From NCBI GenBank assembly GCA_000181795.3, contig CM012953.1, positions 398,267 through 462,266 on the forward strand: 64,000 bases of DNA, given 5' to 3'. The notes below the pieces were generated by a model that was not told the DNA's origin, did no database searches, and worked only from the letters and a program-made list of their open reading frames with translations. This DNA comes from Trichinella spiralis (lineage: Eukaryota; Nematoda; Enoplea; Trichinellida; Trichinellidae). Positions 33,672 to 47,180 of the stretch are shown here, piece after piece (within the stretch, counting starts at the first letter, position 1; every line of letters starts with the position of its first letter). The position numbers were made by a program, and so were the translations under genes.

Positions 33672-34385
33672 TGTTACGCTTAATATTCAAAATTGCCTAT
33701 TATTGATAATAGGCAGTTGCTCTAACCTATTCTTGATGGTAGGCAGAAAGATTGCCTAATATGAATAATAGGCAATTTTTTGCATAATACTGAGAATAGG
33801 CAACAAGCATATTTGCATAATATTGAAACGACGGGTCATGCGCCACGCTGTCTGTTGAAATGCTTTTATTAATGATATTCGCATTTATTGTCAGAAACGA
33901 ATGTATCGCGCGATGTTCATTATACATTTTTTCATGACTTCCCTGGGTGACAACGAGAATTGCACAATAGTGCTTCAACTACATCGACCAGATCAGCAGC
34001 CCAATAAATACATACACTTCACATATCCTTGGCCGCCCGTAGCTTTAGTTATTGCATTTCTAAGAGAAATTTCAGCGTTAGGTACTTCATCAGTTGATTG
34101 TAAATTTTCTGATATGACTTGTAAATCTGCAACTGTAAACTTTGATGCCAATTTTCCTTCTCTGCAACCAACAGTGTACGTACAATCTTTCACATTCCAC
34201 CATTACAACTACTAGGAAATTCTTCGGATCCGCAGGTCCACGGTCCACATCTCACACTATGAGTCTAGCATTCTGATCTATATGAAGCGGCTTTAGCATT
34301 TTCATAGACCGCCGTGTCATTTTTGCTGCTGCTCTAGACTGCCCTGTTGCAGCTGATTTTCGTGCTTTTATGAAAGTTTGATCCT
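33672..34385 (-). mobile_element. truncated Ginger-like element (one TIR plus transposase C-terminal part)
   Basis: Begins TGTTACGCTTAATATTC and carries the same GCCTATTATTGATAATAGGC block as the element at 15139. The minus strand encodes a diverged, frame-broken copy of the C-terminal transposase region, for example VGCREGKLASKF and KATGGQGYVKCM at 33993-34193. Similarity stops at about 34385, before the catalytic core, and the second TIR is missing. Confidence 0.85.
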
Positions 34386-35034
34386 GATACGGCGAAAAAA
34401 GATTTGTCACTTATAAGTACATGGATTTCTTCTTATATTCTGCAATAATGGTACTTTTGGATTTTCCAATATTCGTCTCAAATGTTTTACTATATAATGT
34501 TGTGTAGTGTTGTTTTACATTATATATACTCTTTAGGCAGTGACAAAACTTGCATGCAAACAAGATATTGAATTTTATTCTTGTTAGTTGTAATCAAATA
34601 TTCTGATTTTCATCAGCTTTGATGCATTCACTTTTCATCTTCAATTTTTCATTCATTGCCATACATGGTTGTCTGACGACAAGTACTAATAAAATCTATT
34701 AAGTAGAAGTAGTATGAAAATAAATCACAGCGAATAATTTGGTAAGAAGCGGCCACATAACTTCGATAGCTGAACACAAATCATGGAATAAAATACTCAC
34801 AAATTGCAAACGTGTACTTGCTTTAATTTCAGATCTTTTCAATTAAGTGAAATTTCATTTTGATCAAACACATGTTCAAATTTTACTCTAACACCTGTAG
34901 CACATGTAGCTAAATACTGAAATCCTTTCGCGTTAGCCGGCTTTTATTGGGTGGGGCACGAAATATTTTTATGGAATTGCAAAAATAAAACATTAAAGTT
35001 AAAGAAATTTGTTTAGAATTTTTGGGGAATTCTT
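34386..35034. other. intergenic, no feature recognised
   Basis: AT-rich sequence between the Ginger remnant and the split piggyBac left half. Confidence 0.4.
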
Positions 35035-35573
35035 TTAACCCTTTCAGGCCCACCGTATCAATTTTGATACATAATGTTTTATGCCCCATAGCTATTTACT
35101 AAAACGTTTTTGTTAGCCATGCTTGTGTTTATGTGTTCTTGACATTTGTCTTAACAATATTTTATTGCTATTTTTTTTCTCATCTTAGTAGATTTTTTAT
35201 AATGTGCTCTACTGTACAGGTAGGTAAGACAAAAAAACATGAATTTGCATTTTGATGCATAAATTGAGAATTGAGCAGAATTTAAGAATAATAATTTTTT
35301 TACTAGTAGATGCTGATGTGAAGATGATGTTAAAATTAACTGCAGCCTCTAAAGTTTTTGGGGTGCTGAGTAGAGTTCCTTAGAATACCTGTATCAATTT
35401 TGATACACTGGACTTTAACGGAAACTGCGCATCATGTTTACTACCCTCAACGTACTCAGAATCGCTTGCCCAACCCCGTATTACTTTTCTGAGAAAAATC
35501 ATTTAGGATGTCTAATGAATTATTGTCAGATGCAATCAATAACATTTCTAAAAGTTTTGCACCATCGCTCATA
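35035..35573 (+). mobile_element. piggyBac element, left half
   Basis: TTAA at 35035-35038, then CCCTTTCAGGCCCACCG. The sequence follows the element at 882 closely up to ATCGCTCATA (35573), where it changes abruptly to the GGGATGGTGGATTCC repeat. Subterminal palindromes lie at 35055-35070 and 35391-35406. The matching right half resumes at about 47474. Confidence 0.9.
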
Positions 35574-35712
35574 GGGATGGTGGATTCCGGGACAAATTTT
35601 CATGGTCTAATTTTACTGGTCGTTGAACTCGCTATTTCATTGGACCTTCAATTTGTCGTCTTATTAGTTTTCCTTATCTAATTGCTCATTGATTCGACTC
35701 TTCTTATGAGAT
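35574..35712 (+). repeat. MITE-like repeat B, first copy
   Basis: Begins GGATGGTGGATTCCGGG directly at the piggyBac breakpoint and is repeated in direct orientation at 47097-47180. Internal blocks such as CGCTATTTCATTGGACC and CTCATTGATTCGACTCTTC match parts of the MITE at 14201 (the second in inverse orientation), so the two families are related. Confidence 0.75.
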
Positions 35713-37955
35713 AAGCTGGACTATTTTTTCCTTTCGATGAAAATCATAATTAATATTTGATTTTCTGACTTTACATCTAATTGCACAACTGAAATTTAGC
35801 TGCTCTATTTCGGATGAAGATTTGGAGGCTAAACTGATCAAAACCGTACAGTTCATTGAAAAAAAGCGAACCTGCATAATTGGGTGTACGCTCTTTTCTG
35901 ATATGTTCTCATTTTTATCTGCAACAAATCTGAAAGCAACTTCCACATTTATGAATGTCTTCATTTTATAAATAATTTAAAGCCACCTGTCCCAGAGAAT
36001 ATTTACNNNNNNNNNNTAGCCAACAGCACTAACAACAACAATAGTAAACAACATATCAGTGAACGACATGAACAAAGTGGTATCAGGGCGATTTCAAAAT
36101 TACAAATTATTGTTTGTGGATAAAGATTGACGCTAAGGACAGCGGCTTTGTTTATTGAAGCTTGAAAAATAAACTCTTATTTGCCAATATCTTTAACCGT
36201 ACATAGCAACAGACTACGGGCACCAGCTTACTCGCCACAATGGCATGGATGGTAAAATGCTATTCATATCATTGAGGTACAACCTTGAATGTACCATCCG
36301 TACCCCAAGTTTTTACGGTTGCCATCAGTCTATATAGGCCATGTGCTCATCTACCCGGCAATTTTGAACGTGATCTTTTCTATCGATCCCAGCCGGAACT
36401 TCTAAATCTGCCCACACTACACCCCTGCCGCCTTCTTTATCCTATACCAATATAAAGTAATTGTTAATAACTAGGAACACATGCTGTACATTCAGCGCAT
36501 ACTTTTGAACATCTCCAATATTTCTGTTTGCGGGCACGTTTTAATTTATATATCCTGCCTACCATACCACCGAATTGGACCAAATCCCGCAATGATTTGG
36601 TACAAGATGTAACTCAGGGTACTGAGCCATAACAAGGAACAGAATAGAAAATGATTCATTCAGCTTTCCCGCTGCTCCAGTATCATCTGGTGGTTGGCGT
36701 GTTGATGAGCGATGATTTGTTGATATCCTTCTGTTCTAATTTTATCATTCTACTTCTGGGTACTTTCTTGGTATTGACATGAAAATAATGTTCACTTCTG
36801 GGCTAACAGCAGTGAAGTGAAAATATAATACATTTAATAATTTAAACATTTTTCTGCTTTCCCAGTTTTATCTAAAGCGGATATTATTTAAGGGTCACTG
36901 AAGCGAAAAACAGTTTGAAAGTATATCATATTAGTATGTACTGATATGAAACATGAAATACGAATGCTGCTCATGATCTCACTTTTCCATTTGTTCATAA
37001 ATAAAAATAAAAAGCGTTATTTCAGATTTTCAGAAGAGGTAGTGTTGATGATAAACACGATAAAACAAAGCAGCTAGCCTTTTGATAGTAAAACAACATT
37101 ATTGAACCATTTTGTTTTCCTTTCAACACTTATCAGTAGCTTCTGCTGAAAAATTTATTTTCATATTTAAATGTATATTTTACTGTCATATTTTCATGAT
37201 TTATTTAACGTCTCATTCATAGTTTAAATATGACAACGTAATTGCGGGAATTCATCTTTATCAGGTTATGTCAGTATAAATATGGGAGTCTTCTTTTCAT
37301 GTACTAAACATTTTCATTGCATGTCGTTATTTTAAACAAACATCGCTTTCAAAACAGACTAGAATGAACAGATTAATAAAATTAGAGCACACCGATATCA
37401 GTAGACTGTTTATAACAAGCTTCACAGAGTGACGATACTGCAGCAACGGATTTTCTGATCAGTCAAGATGATGCAATCATAATTAAAGCTTATTTAAAAA
37501 GTAGAAATCGTATTACCATTTTTCAATCGCAGATTTTTATATAATTATTTATTGAAGAGCATAATAGAAATATAGACAGTATGTTACACAGATTTCACGC
37601 CAAAGTTGAAGTGGTTCAATATTTGTTATTCTTATATTTCTCATTTTTATTTCCTAGAATTTAACTGAATGTGAGAAAGTAAATTTTATGATATTTTTTT
37701 TCTTAAAATTTAGCTTATTATGAGGTAATTCTTATCCACTATTTCTGCAGCATTTTTGAAATCATTCTTTTTGTTAACTTCATCATTACTGCAACGTAAA
37801 AAATGACAATTCAAATAAGAATTCAGTATTTTAATAATACAAATTCAAATTTCTGATGAAAATTTTAATATAGAACAATAATTATTTTAATTATGGATGT
37901 TCAATTCATTATCCAATGTAAAATGCATATCCGCAAAATAAACAGCTCAATTATA
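35713..37955. other. intergenic, with assembly gap and a MULE-derived fragment
   Basis: Contains a 10-N gap at 36007-36016. An open minus-strand frame at 35704-35964 has no recognised family. Bases about 36405-36565 are similar to 4310-4465 inside the MULE left arm (for example ACACCCCTGC...CAT-GCTGTACATTCAG against CACCCCTGCAGC...ATGATGCACATTGAG). This marks a decayed MULE relic. Nothing else is supported. Confidence 0.5.
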
Positions 37956-39273
37956 CTATGAACACGCATCCAAGTTTTCTTTCGTTATCATCTTTCTGAA
38001 TAAGTCAGCTGCTTCTTTGCTCAAAACGCAAGCAACGCTTGCTCCATATTTTGCATCTTTCGCCTAATTGATTTTAAATTTAGTAAAGGAAAGAATGAAA
38101 AATTAATTCAATCATACCGTTCTTCCAGTATTGCTTAAGCATATGAAATCAGAATCTGATTTCGGAACAGACCATCTTGCACTGTCTTGTCCTATTGGAA
38201 TTTGAGTATCTCTAACAGTTATTGGCCCTAATACATTTTCCACTTTTAATGTGCCAGCGCATGATTTTCTCAAAACAGTTGCAGTTGTTCCAGGTGTGTA
38301 AACTTGGAAGGATTTTTGCATAATTTTAACGATATAATTTAAATATATATCTGAAAATACAAAATTTTTTCTGTTTAATATATTTTTTATTAATTTTCTG
38401 AATTCAGATGTACCTGATGAATATGCTACTGGTGCTGATGCAAATATTTTCACAGTTCCTGGTGGAGTCAAAGTCGCTATGCCATCACCAGAAGCAGATG
38501 CAGTTGGCTGATACTTATGCAAGCCATTAACGAGTTTTTGAATTTCAGTTGAATCATAGAAAGCGGGTACTGTTGCAGATTTCTGAGCAAAAAATACGAT
38601 GGGTTGTTCATAATCGATTATTTTTGCTAAAATTAATTGGGTTTTTGAAATGAATTTTAAAAAATATAACTGTATACCAATAGCCCTCAAATTAACATCA
38701 GAATATGACATGCATAAAAATGCAGCTGCTTCTTTTGTGGTCTTTTCATTCGAAAATAGATCTCCTATAGCAAGTGCTAAATTTGGAAAATACTTTGCTG
38801 TGTGTACCAACCAAAATCCTTTATTATTATCCTCAGCCATTATTACACCTAAATAAGAAACCTGGATGTCATGATTTTAATGTGATGCATTTTTTATCTA
38901 CCTTTTCCAGGACTCATTGGAAGTTCAAATTTAAAATGTGGAGGATAATTGCTGTATGCTACAATATTTGTATTGGGCTTGTTTCCTGAAGCAATATAAA
39001 TATTCATCGTAGAATGAATTGGTTGCTGTGCGTCATCAATATTTGCTGCAGCTGACCAGTCTGTTGCAGCATTTGGTAGAAGATGATGTGAAGATTTCCC
39101 TCCTGGCAATTTATAGACAAAGAACCTGAAAAGTATTATTAAATAGTTAGATTTATTGTGCACTTGAATTTTCATTACCAATCCACATCATTATTTTGTT
39201 CTTTGCATTGGTAATCAATGGGTGTTACACCTAACTGCAAGGTATATAGAGCTATAACATAAAATATGAACAT
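37956..39273 (-). CDS. DNase II-like secreted protein (gene 2), six exons
   Basis: Exons 39273-39179, 39125-38902, 38848-38678, 38626-38414, 38350-38118 and 38063-37956 join to 347 residues. A signal peptide fills residues 1-17. The fold markers are WFFVYKLPGG, the GVIMAEDNNKGFWLVHTAKY segment with the first-half His, IIDYEQPIVF and PGTVKIFASAP. The second-half site reads QDSARWSV where active enzymes have DHSKW, so both the His and the Lys are replaced. It is probably a secreted or lysosomal non-catalytic relative of DNase II. It lies 3.3 kb from gene 3 in the same orientation, with collinear exons and homologous 5' flanks, so the two are a tandem duplicate. The frame runs open through some introns, so intron retention would not always truncate the protein. 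Confidence 0.9.
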
Positions 39274-42200
39274 TTTTCTAATATTAAACAACTTTTGCTC
39301 AGAGTGCACTATATATATACAGATGCGTTTAGACACTAAATAAACAAGAAAGCAAAAAGATTATGAATTTTTATTGTCATGATTTTTGTTTTGCGTGATC
39401 GTTATTTTTTTTCATTGTTTAATAGTTTGTTGAGTTTGTAGTATAATTTTGAGTGTACATTGAATTGTTGCATCTGTCTGAATTCAAATAACTCCATATT
39501 AATTGTACAGCATCAAAATTTGTTATATTAATGCTCTTTTAACAGCTAATTAAATTTAAGGATAGAAGCTTACTGCGATGTTATCAATAAAAAATTTCTG
39601 CTTTTGTCGTACGTAAATTTTGTTTTGTGTTTTATCAAATTTTTAATGTTGCATCAAATTTATTAAATTTGTTTTGTGTTTTAATTTTGCTATCCTGTTA
39701 AATAAATTTAACACTGCTTTGAAATATGTCGTGGAATATTTTTTATCATTTTACTTTATTTCACACTGCAATTATATTCATAGCCTCAACTAATGTTAAA
39801 ATACAGTTTATGAAAACCACTTCTTTTTTAATGTTTTTTTGCTGTAGATATTTACATTTATAATTGTGACAAAACTAAAAATTACTGTTTTAATTTGCTT
39901 CAGTAGATTTTATTATTAGTTGCTTTGAATATAATTTTGGCATATTTTATTGAATACTGTCTTAAATAGAACTATTATAAGATTAAACAAATTTCATTAC
40001 ATTGAAATTAATGCTTAAAGATTAGCTCAAAGGAGGCGATTTATAATTCATTTCAAAGATTAATTACTCATAAATACGTTAAAACACTTTTTATAAATTT
40101 GATGGATGAGCAACTTTTGTTAAAGCTAAGTTTAAAGTGCAACTTCAAAATTTGTTTTAAAGTTCAACTTGTTTAAAATACTGTAAGAAATTTTAAACAA
40201 ACTTTATGGCTTAAAATTGGAGTTTAAACTTAGTTTAAAGTAAACAGTTAAAAATTCATTTTAAAGTGAAGTTTATTTAAGTACTTCAAATTAATTCAAT
40301 TACTTTAATGTGTGTTTAAAAACATTATATCTCAAATCGTAGCTGGGCTCCTATGAATTTGTATTGAAATTTTTATTTTCTTGAATATGTTATTTCAAAC
40401 AAAGTGTTTATTTATGAAATATCTTCCTGAATAGATGAAATAACATATCTCTTCTATTTCCCTAATTAAATTATTTGCACAGTGTTTCCGAGTGGCAAAT
40501 TTATCTTCCAGTGAATACTTGCCTTCGACGACATGCAAATCTCTTCTGTTTGTGCTGTAGGTTGATTATTCTCTTCGAATTTCGTTGTTATGCGCGTTTT
40601 CTGTCTGAATAAACTGTATTATTTTACTTTGCAGGTATAGTATTTTTATAAAGATAGTTTAACTTAGTAATTGTATAATTAGGATAAGATTTTAAGCATT
40701 CCAATAAATTGAAGTACTATTTATAAAAAATAAAAGTGAATTTATCATCAAAAAATGCTCTACAGTCGCTTTTGCAAATATTCATTTTATTGTAATTTAA
40801 ATTGCAAATACAAAGCGCTTGTTGTTGACGCTGCATAATGGAAACAAAATGGATAACGTTTGCAAAGCAGTTGATGAGAAAGTATCCACGATCCCGTGTG
40901 TTTCCAGACCGTCTCTGATTCTGGTTGTCCCGTTAGCCCAACGTTGCCTAATTTTGCAGATCAGGCGAATGCAGTGCTTTCAACGTACTATGATCGTAGA
41001 GATTTACTCTGTTAATGACGAATCCATTTGAACCCTCTTTAGCTGAAAAATATAATTTCCATTTCAGCGGTGTCGTTTCGGCTCATTTTCCACAATTACT
41101 CTGCAACAATTTTATAACTTATAAATTTCCATTTGTTTCTTTTGATTGCCAAAGCCATTCCAGGCAAATAAAGCCCAACAAAGCGATCACTTTAATCGTT
41201 GAACACGAGCAGAGCAACATTTCACATTCAACAGCATAAAACATCAGTTTATTACACTGAACAAATGGTAAATTATCCGTCATAAATACATAAATCCAGT
41301 ACTGTTGCCAATATCAATTGTACAATGCTGGCGCTTTAAACAGAGCAAATAAGCAGACAAACAAACAAACAGCAAAAATTATGAACAATTAATTTTACAT
41401 TTCGTTCAAATTTACTAGCAGTGCTTTTCAATTGATTGAATGCCAAAATTATTCTATGACAATCAAGCTGTATGGGGAAGGTAGTGGGACAGAAAGTTTA
41501 TTTTCATCACAACATTTCAGTTAATCCACACAATTTTTGGATAAATCAACTGGCTGAACAACCTGAAAAACGTTACATTCAAAGCACAATGATTACTGAT
41601 GTGATATGCTTTATGGCACAGTAATTTACAGCATGCCTAAGTTGGTAAACTATGAGTTTAAAATCAGCAGTTTACAATGTGATTGGAAAATATTTCGTAC
41701 AATTCAACGTTCACCAAGTTCAATTAAATTGATATGCGGGAAAACATCATAAATTAATAGATATGTTTTCAAAAATGTGTTAAATATCTTACAAATGTAT
41801 AATCCTATGTGAAGATTTCTTTCTCATAGTATAAGAACAATTCTTTTTTGAGATTGCAGTCTGGGTATTCTTTACTATCATTTACAACAATGGTGATATG
41901 CACATCCATTACTTGTTTCTTTCAATAATCCACAGAATTTTTTGTTTCTTGATATGTTTCCATAAAATGAGAACAGCACTTAAACATGAAAACTTGCTGC
42001 CTGGTAAAGACGCAAGCAATACCATCATCTAAATAAAGCAGACTGAGAAAGTAATAGCATCACAAAGTGAACACACAGAATAATAAAACTGAAAAACAAT
42101 GGAAATAAATTGACCGTAATACATGCAAAAAACGTGGCCGTTTTGCAATTTCAATTGCGTAACTTTATGAAAACAAATCTTTCTATGTATATAATTGGAG

Positions 42201-42549
42201 ATAGTATCTAAACAATATGAGTAATATCTGATGTAGTATTAACACATGTTACTCACTTCCAAATAGGCAAAAATATCTTCATAAATATAGATGCAACCAC
42301 AGATGAAGCGTAGCAAATAGAAAAAGCGCTAAATTACACTGCATAATAGGGTCAGCATTTTGCATTGCTTATTTCTTTAAATAGCAACAATTAATCTACA
42401 TTACAAATGCAAGCCAATATTACAATTATTACAATATTACTTAAAAATAACAATATGTTTTATAAAATTTTATTTTCAATTTTACAAAGAAGATTCCAAC
42501 TTTTCAATGCACAAAATTAATTACATGCACAGTAAACAGTAGAATTATA
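39274..42549. other. 5' flank of DNase II-like gene 2 and spacer
   Basis: Bases 39274 to about 41000 are homologous to 43872 to about 45330, the flank of gene 3, including TATATATA near 39310 and CACTAAATAAACAAGAAA. A cluster of TTTAAA-centred palindromes lies at 40120-40330. No coding sequence is supported. Confidence 0.6.
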
Positions 42550-43871
42550 TTAGGTGCATGCATCCAAGTTTTCTTTCGTTATCATCTTTCTGAACAAGGC
42601 CGCTGCTTCTTTGCTCAAAACGCAAGCAACGCTAGCTCCATATTTTGCATCATTCGCCTAATTGATTTTCAATAGAGTAAAGGAAAAAACAAAAAGTAAA
42701 TTCAATCATACCGTTCTTCCAGTATTGCTTAGACATACAAAATCAATATCTGATTTTGGAACAGACCATCTTGCACTGTCTTGTCCTATTTGAATTTCAG
42801 TATCTTTAACAGTTATTGGCCCTAATACGTTTTCCACTTTCAGTGGACCAGCGCATGATTTTCTCAAAACAGTTGTAGTTGTTCCAGGTGTGTAAACTTG
42901 CATAGATTTTTCCAAAATTTTAACAATATAATTTAAATATACATCTTAAAATACAAAATTTTTTCTGTTTTGTATATTTTTTATTAATTTTTCGAATTTA
43001 AATGTACCTGAGGAATATGCTACTGGTGCCGATGCAAATATTTTGACAGTTCCTGGTGCAGTCAAAGTCCTTATGCCATCACCAGAAGCAGATGCAGTTG
43101 GCTGATATTTATGCAATCCATTGACAAGTTTTTGAATTTCAGTTGAATCGTAGAATGGCTGGGCGGCTGCTACTGCCGATCTCTGAGCAAAATACACGAT
43201 GGGTTGTTCATAATCAATTATTTTTGCTAAAATCATTTCTGCTTTTGAATTTTATTTCAATAAAATAAAACTGCATACCAATAGCCCTTAAATTAACATC
43301 AGAATATGACATGCATAAAAAGGCAGCTGCGTCTTTTGTGGTCTTCTCATTCGAAAATAGATCTCCTATTCCAAGTGCTAAATTTGGAAAATACTTTGCT
43401 GTGTGTACCAACCAAAATCCTTTATTATTATCTTCAGCCATTATTACACCTAAATAAGAAACCTTAATGTCATAATTTTAATGTGATACATTTTTCATCT
43501 ACCTTTTCCAGGACTCATGGGAAGCTCAAATTTAAAATGTGGAGGATAATTGCTGTATGCTATAATATTTGTATTTTGCTTAGTTTGTGAACCAATATAC
43601 TTATTCATTGTAGAATGAATTGGTTGCTGTTGGGCATCTATATCTGCAGCAGCTGTCCAGTCTGCATCAGCTGGTTTAAGATAATGTGAGGATTTTCCTG
43701 ATGGCAATTTATAGACGAAGAACCTAAAAGGTAGTATGAAATAGTTTGATGTATGATGTGCGTGAGTTTGCATTACCAGTCCAAAGCATTCGCATCTTGG
43801 AAACATTGGAAGTCAACGGACGTTACGCCTAACTGCAGGGTATATATAACTATAACATAAAGTATGAACAT
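42550..43871 (-). CDS. DNase II-like secreted protein (gene 3), six exons
   Basis: Exons 43871-43777, 43723-43503, 43449-43279, 43226-43008, 42944-42712 and 42657-42550 join to 348 residues, with intron positions and phases identical to gene 2. A signal peptide is present. GFWLVHTAKYFPNL keeps the first-half His. The second half reads QDSARWSV, again without the His and Lys of the DHSKW motif. Small in-frame indels against gene 2 (three bases shorter in exon 2, six longer in exon 4) keep the frame, so selection on the protein is likely. Its start is 4598 bases from that of gene 2, which sets the length of the duplicated unit. Confidence 0.9.
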
Positions 43872-45560
43872 TTTTTCAATTTTCTACAATTTCTATTTTG
43901 AGTGCCATATATATATATATATATATCTATTTATGCACTAAATAAACAAGAAAAAAACATTTTGAATTTTCTTTTTCATTATTTTTGTTTTGCGTGGTTG
44001 TATTTTGTTTGCAGTGTTTGTTGTATAATTTTGAATATCCATTGAATTGTTGCATCTGTTCCAATTCAAATAACTCCATATTAATGGTACTTCATAAAAG
44101 ATATTTTTATATTAATGCTCTTTTAGCAGCTAATTAAATTTAAAGATTGAAGCTTATTGAGATGTCATAAATCAAAAACTTTTGCTTTTCTCTTATGTAC
44201 ATTTGTTTTCCTATTTTGGCCAAATAAAATTCTTCTCATTCTTGAAATTCTTGAAAATATATTTAGCATTGTTTTTAAATACATTTTGGAATATTTTTTT
44301 ATTCATTTTATTTCATTTTACATTGCGATTATATTTACAGCCTTAGCTAAAATTAAAATGTAGTTCATAAAAACCATTCTTTTATTTAATATATTTTCCT
44401 GTGGATATTTACTTTTATAGTTGCCTCAAAGTTAAAAATTACAGTTGTAATTTGCTTTACTATATCTTATTATTAGTTGTTTTCAATGTAATTTTGGCAT
44501 ACTGTATTGCATATCATCCTAAATCAGACCAATGGAGGGTTAAACAAATTTAATTATTTTAAAATTAGTGCTTAAAGTTTAGTTTATGTGCAATAGTTTA
44601 AACTGTATTTTAGAGATTAATTAGTTTATAATACTATAAACACTTTAAACAAATTTCATTACTTTAAAATGTGTTTTGAAGTTTAGTTTAAAGTTAATTC
44701 TCTAAAATTTATTTTAAAGATCTCTTCTATCTCCCATATTAAATTATTTGCACAATTTTTTGATGAGCAGATTTATCAGGTAGTGAATACTTGTTGTCGA
44801 CTGCATGTAAATCAACTTCTTGTTATTTGCATATTGTATAGTTAGTATGTTGATTGTTGTCTTCGAATTCCGTACTTGTGTGCGTACTTTCTGTCTGAAT
44901 AAGCGGCACTATTTCATTTGACGATTATAACATTCTTATAATGATGGCTTAACTTATTTCATTATATAAATAGCGTTTTGTTTTAAGAGTTTTAAGAGTT
45001 AGTTAATTTTAATTTTTAAAAGTTTTAAGAGTTAAAATATTATTTATTAGAAATGAAAGTAAATATTTCATCAGAAAATGCAACACCAACGTGTTTGGAA
45101 ATATTTATTTTATTGTAATTTAGATTGAAAATGTAAGCGCCTGCTGTTGACACTGCATTATGGAAATGAAATGGATATTTTTTGCATAGCAGTTAATGAA
45201 AAGTTGTTTACGACACTGCATGCTCCCACAGCCTCTTTGATTCTGGTACTGGCGATAACTCAGCGCTGCTTAACTTCGCAGATCAGGTGGGATGCAGTGC
45301 TTTCAATGTGATATGAACGTCAACGTTTAATCCTTTGCAAAAAGAATTAATGTAAGTTACACCCAGCTAGTACAACCTAAATTCAGTTGATTTGCTCTTT
45401 TAAATTTTCCAATTTTTAAGTTTCCAATTAATAATAATTAATAATTAATTAATTTCTGAAAGCTTTTCAGTCTTATAATTTCAAGGACTTCAGGACATAC
45501 TTTTTTTAAATGTCAATGAATAATTTCATGCCACTGGAAAGAATATCATTCCACTGTTCA
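43872..45560. other. 5' flank of DNase II-like gene 3
   Basis: Includes an (AT)n tract at 43908-43930, close to the expected promoter position. It is homologous to 39274-41000. No coding sequence is supported. Confidence 0.55.
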
Positions 45561-47095
45561 TAACTGTTCAGCAAATTTACCTTGTCTCTGCTCTAGAAAT
45601 GCGGAAATGAGCATTGTATGCCATAAAACGGGAAATATTTCTCTAATCTTGTCTAATCCAGTCCCGTCTGACTCTGGCAGATCTCTACAGCAGTGTATTA
45701 GAAAACGTATGTTGTTAGTCTTTTCTCTCACTGTTGCATGTGCTGCTGAGACCTCAGGCTACCTACAAGGAGATAACAGAAGGCAGCAGTCTGTACATCC
45801 CCACTGGAGCTGTGACTCAAGACTCTGATACCAGTGCACTATAAGTGAGCAAACCTCACCTTTCAGACCGACTGTTGTCGTTATATCATGCCTGTGAACG
45901 ACTGCCGTTCTTCTTCCGCAGCTGACGATCATCTTATTCGTTGGTAATTTGCTCGTCTGCAAATGAGTCACGTTGATCCATCAAACGAGGCGAGATTCGC
46001 TCGAACAAACTGCAGCGTGTTCTGTCACCTCAATAGCGAGTTGGCTTGAAGAGTTTGTTAGGTCGTGTTAGGTTGGTGGTCAACCGCGGATTTTTCACGG
46101 TGATTGTTGGTAGCACGTTCTAATAAACACTTTAAGTGTTGTATTACTCTTTAATACCCCTAATGTCTTCGTCGAAGTGTGAAAGAGGCCGCCAGGTCAA
46201 CACGGATTGCAATGACCAGGGCGACAATCCTGAAGCTGAGGTGTACCCCCTAGCATCTACAAAAAATCCGTTACACAGGCATCAAAGCAAATGAAGCACA
46301 ACCCGATCATCCTCGCCAGAACGTGACGTTGGTGGTGATCTGGAGGCGTCTTCTTGGGCCTTTGTTGTGCGAAGTCAGCCTTACCTGGCAGCTGCTATGG
46401 TCTTCTGACCCAGCAGACGCCCCTCATCAGGCGTCCTGCCACATCCACAGGTAATGTAAACAGCTGGCGGATCACGGTATCGCGAGTATTACATATAAAG
46501 AACATAAATAGCTGCGGTTAATATGCGGCTAACATTGACTCAGTGCTGCTTAAATGTAGTTTATATGGACAGGTTCTCCATCTTCCGTAGTCCATTGCAA
46601 ATACCTCTCCGTTTCCCTTTTTCAGCGGTCTTCTCTTTTCATGTATATACTAGTAGCGGACACAACTGGCCCAAAAACTGATTCGCATCAAAGGTCGATT
46701 GGCTCATCAGGCTACTGCTGCTTTACAAAGATGCGTCTTAACTTGTCGCCAACTGCATCTTGGTGATGCAACCATACACACACAGGACCATTGCCTTCAT
46801 GGTGAGAGCTCTACCAGCCACACCATATACCTCTTAGGGTTTTCCTCCCCAACCGGTGTGGCACTGACCACCTGCCATGTTGCTTTCGTAAGGCTATCTA
46901 AAGTCATCAGATTATTCTTCACTGACACTGATGCTGCTGACAAAAACAACAGCAATGCAAATAACTTAATCCCTTTTTTCGGCAAGACCAAATACCAATT
47001 TTCCGGGCAACGACACATCATCGTGATAATGATATGCAGGTTACTGATGTTGGCGCCTCTTGTTTCCAACAAACTTTTATTATTCATTTTTTTTG
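45561..47095. other. GC-richer patch, possible LTR-retroelement relic
   Basis: Base composition rises clearly above the flanks. The stretch 45900-46135 ends with TTCTAATAAACACTTT, like the polyadenylation part of an LTR, and is followed by a short frame MSSSKCERGRQVN at about 46163. No reverse transcriptase, integrase or paired LTR is visible, so this is only a possibility. Confidence 0.3.
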
Positions 47096-47180
47096 GGATG
47101 GTGGATTCCGGGACAAATTTTCACGGTCTAATTTTACTGGTCGTTGAACTCGCTATTTCATTGGACCTTTAATTTGTCGT
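47096..47180 (+). repeat. MITE-like repeat B, second copy, cut by the gap
   Basis: GGGATGGTGGATTCCGGG onward matches 35574-35660 in the same orientation with about two substitutions, then runs into the N stretch. Confidence 0.8.

Larger units (their letters stand above)
37940..45330 (-). repeat. tandem duplication, unit about 4.6 kb, carrying DNase II-like genes 2 and 3
   Basis: The gene bodies (37956-39273 and 42550-43871) and their upstream sequence to about 41000 and 45330 correspond in order and orientation. Introns and flanks are still alignable by eye, so the event is moderately recent. Confidence 0.8.

Noticed and set aside
35704-35964. Minus-strand 86-codon frame
   Set aside because: No recognisable family, no splice context, and it overlaps the MITE-like repeat edge.
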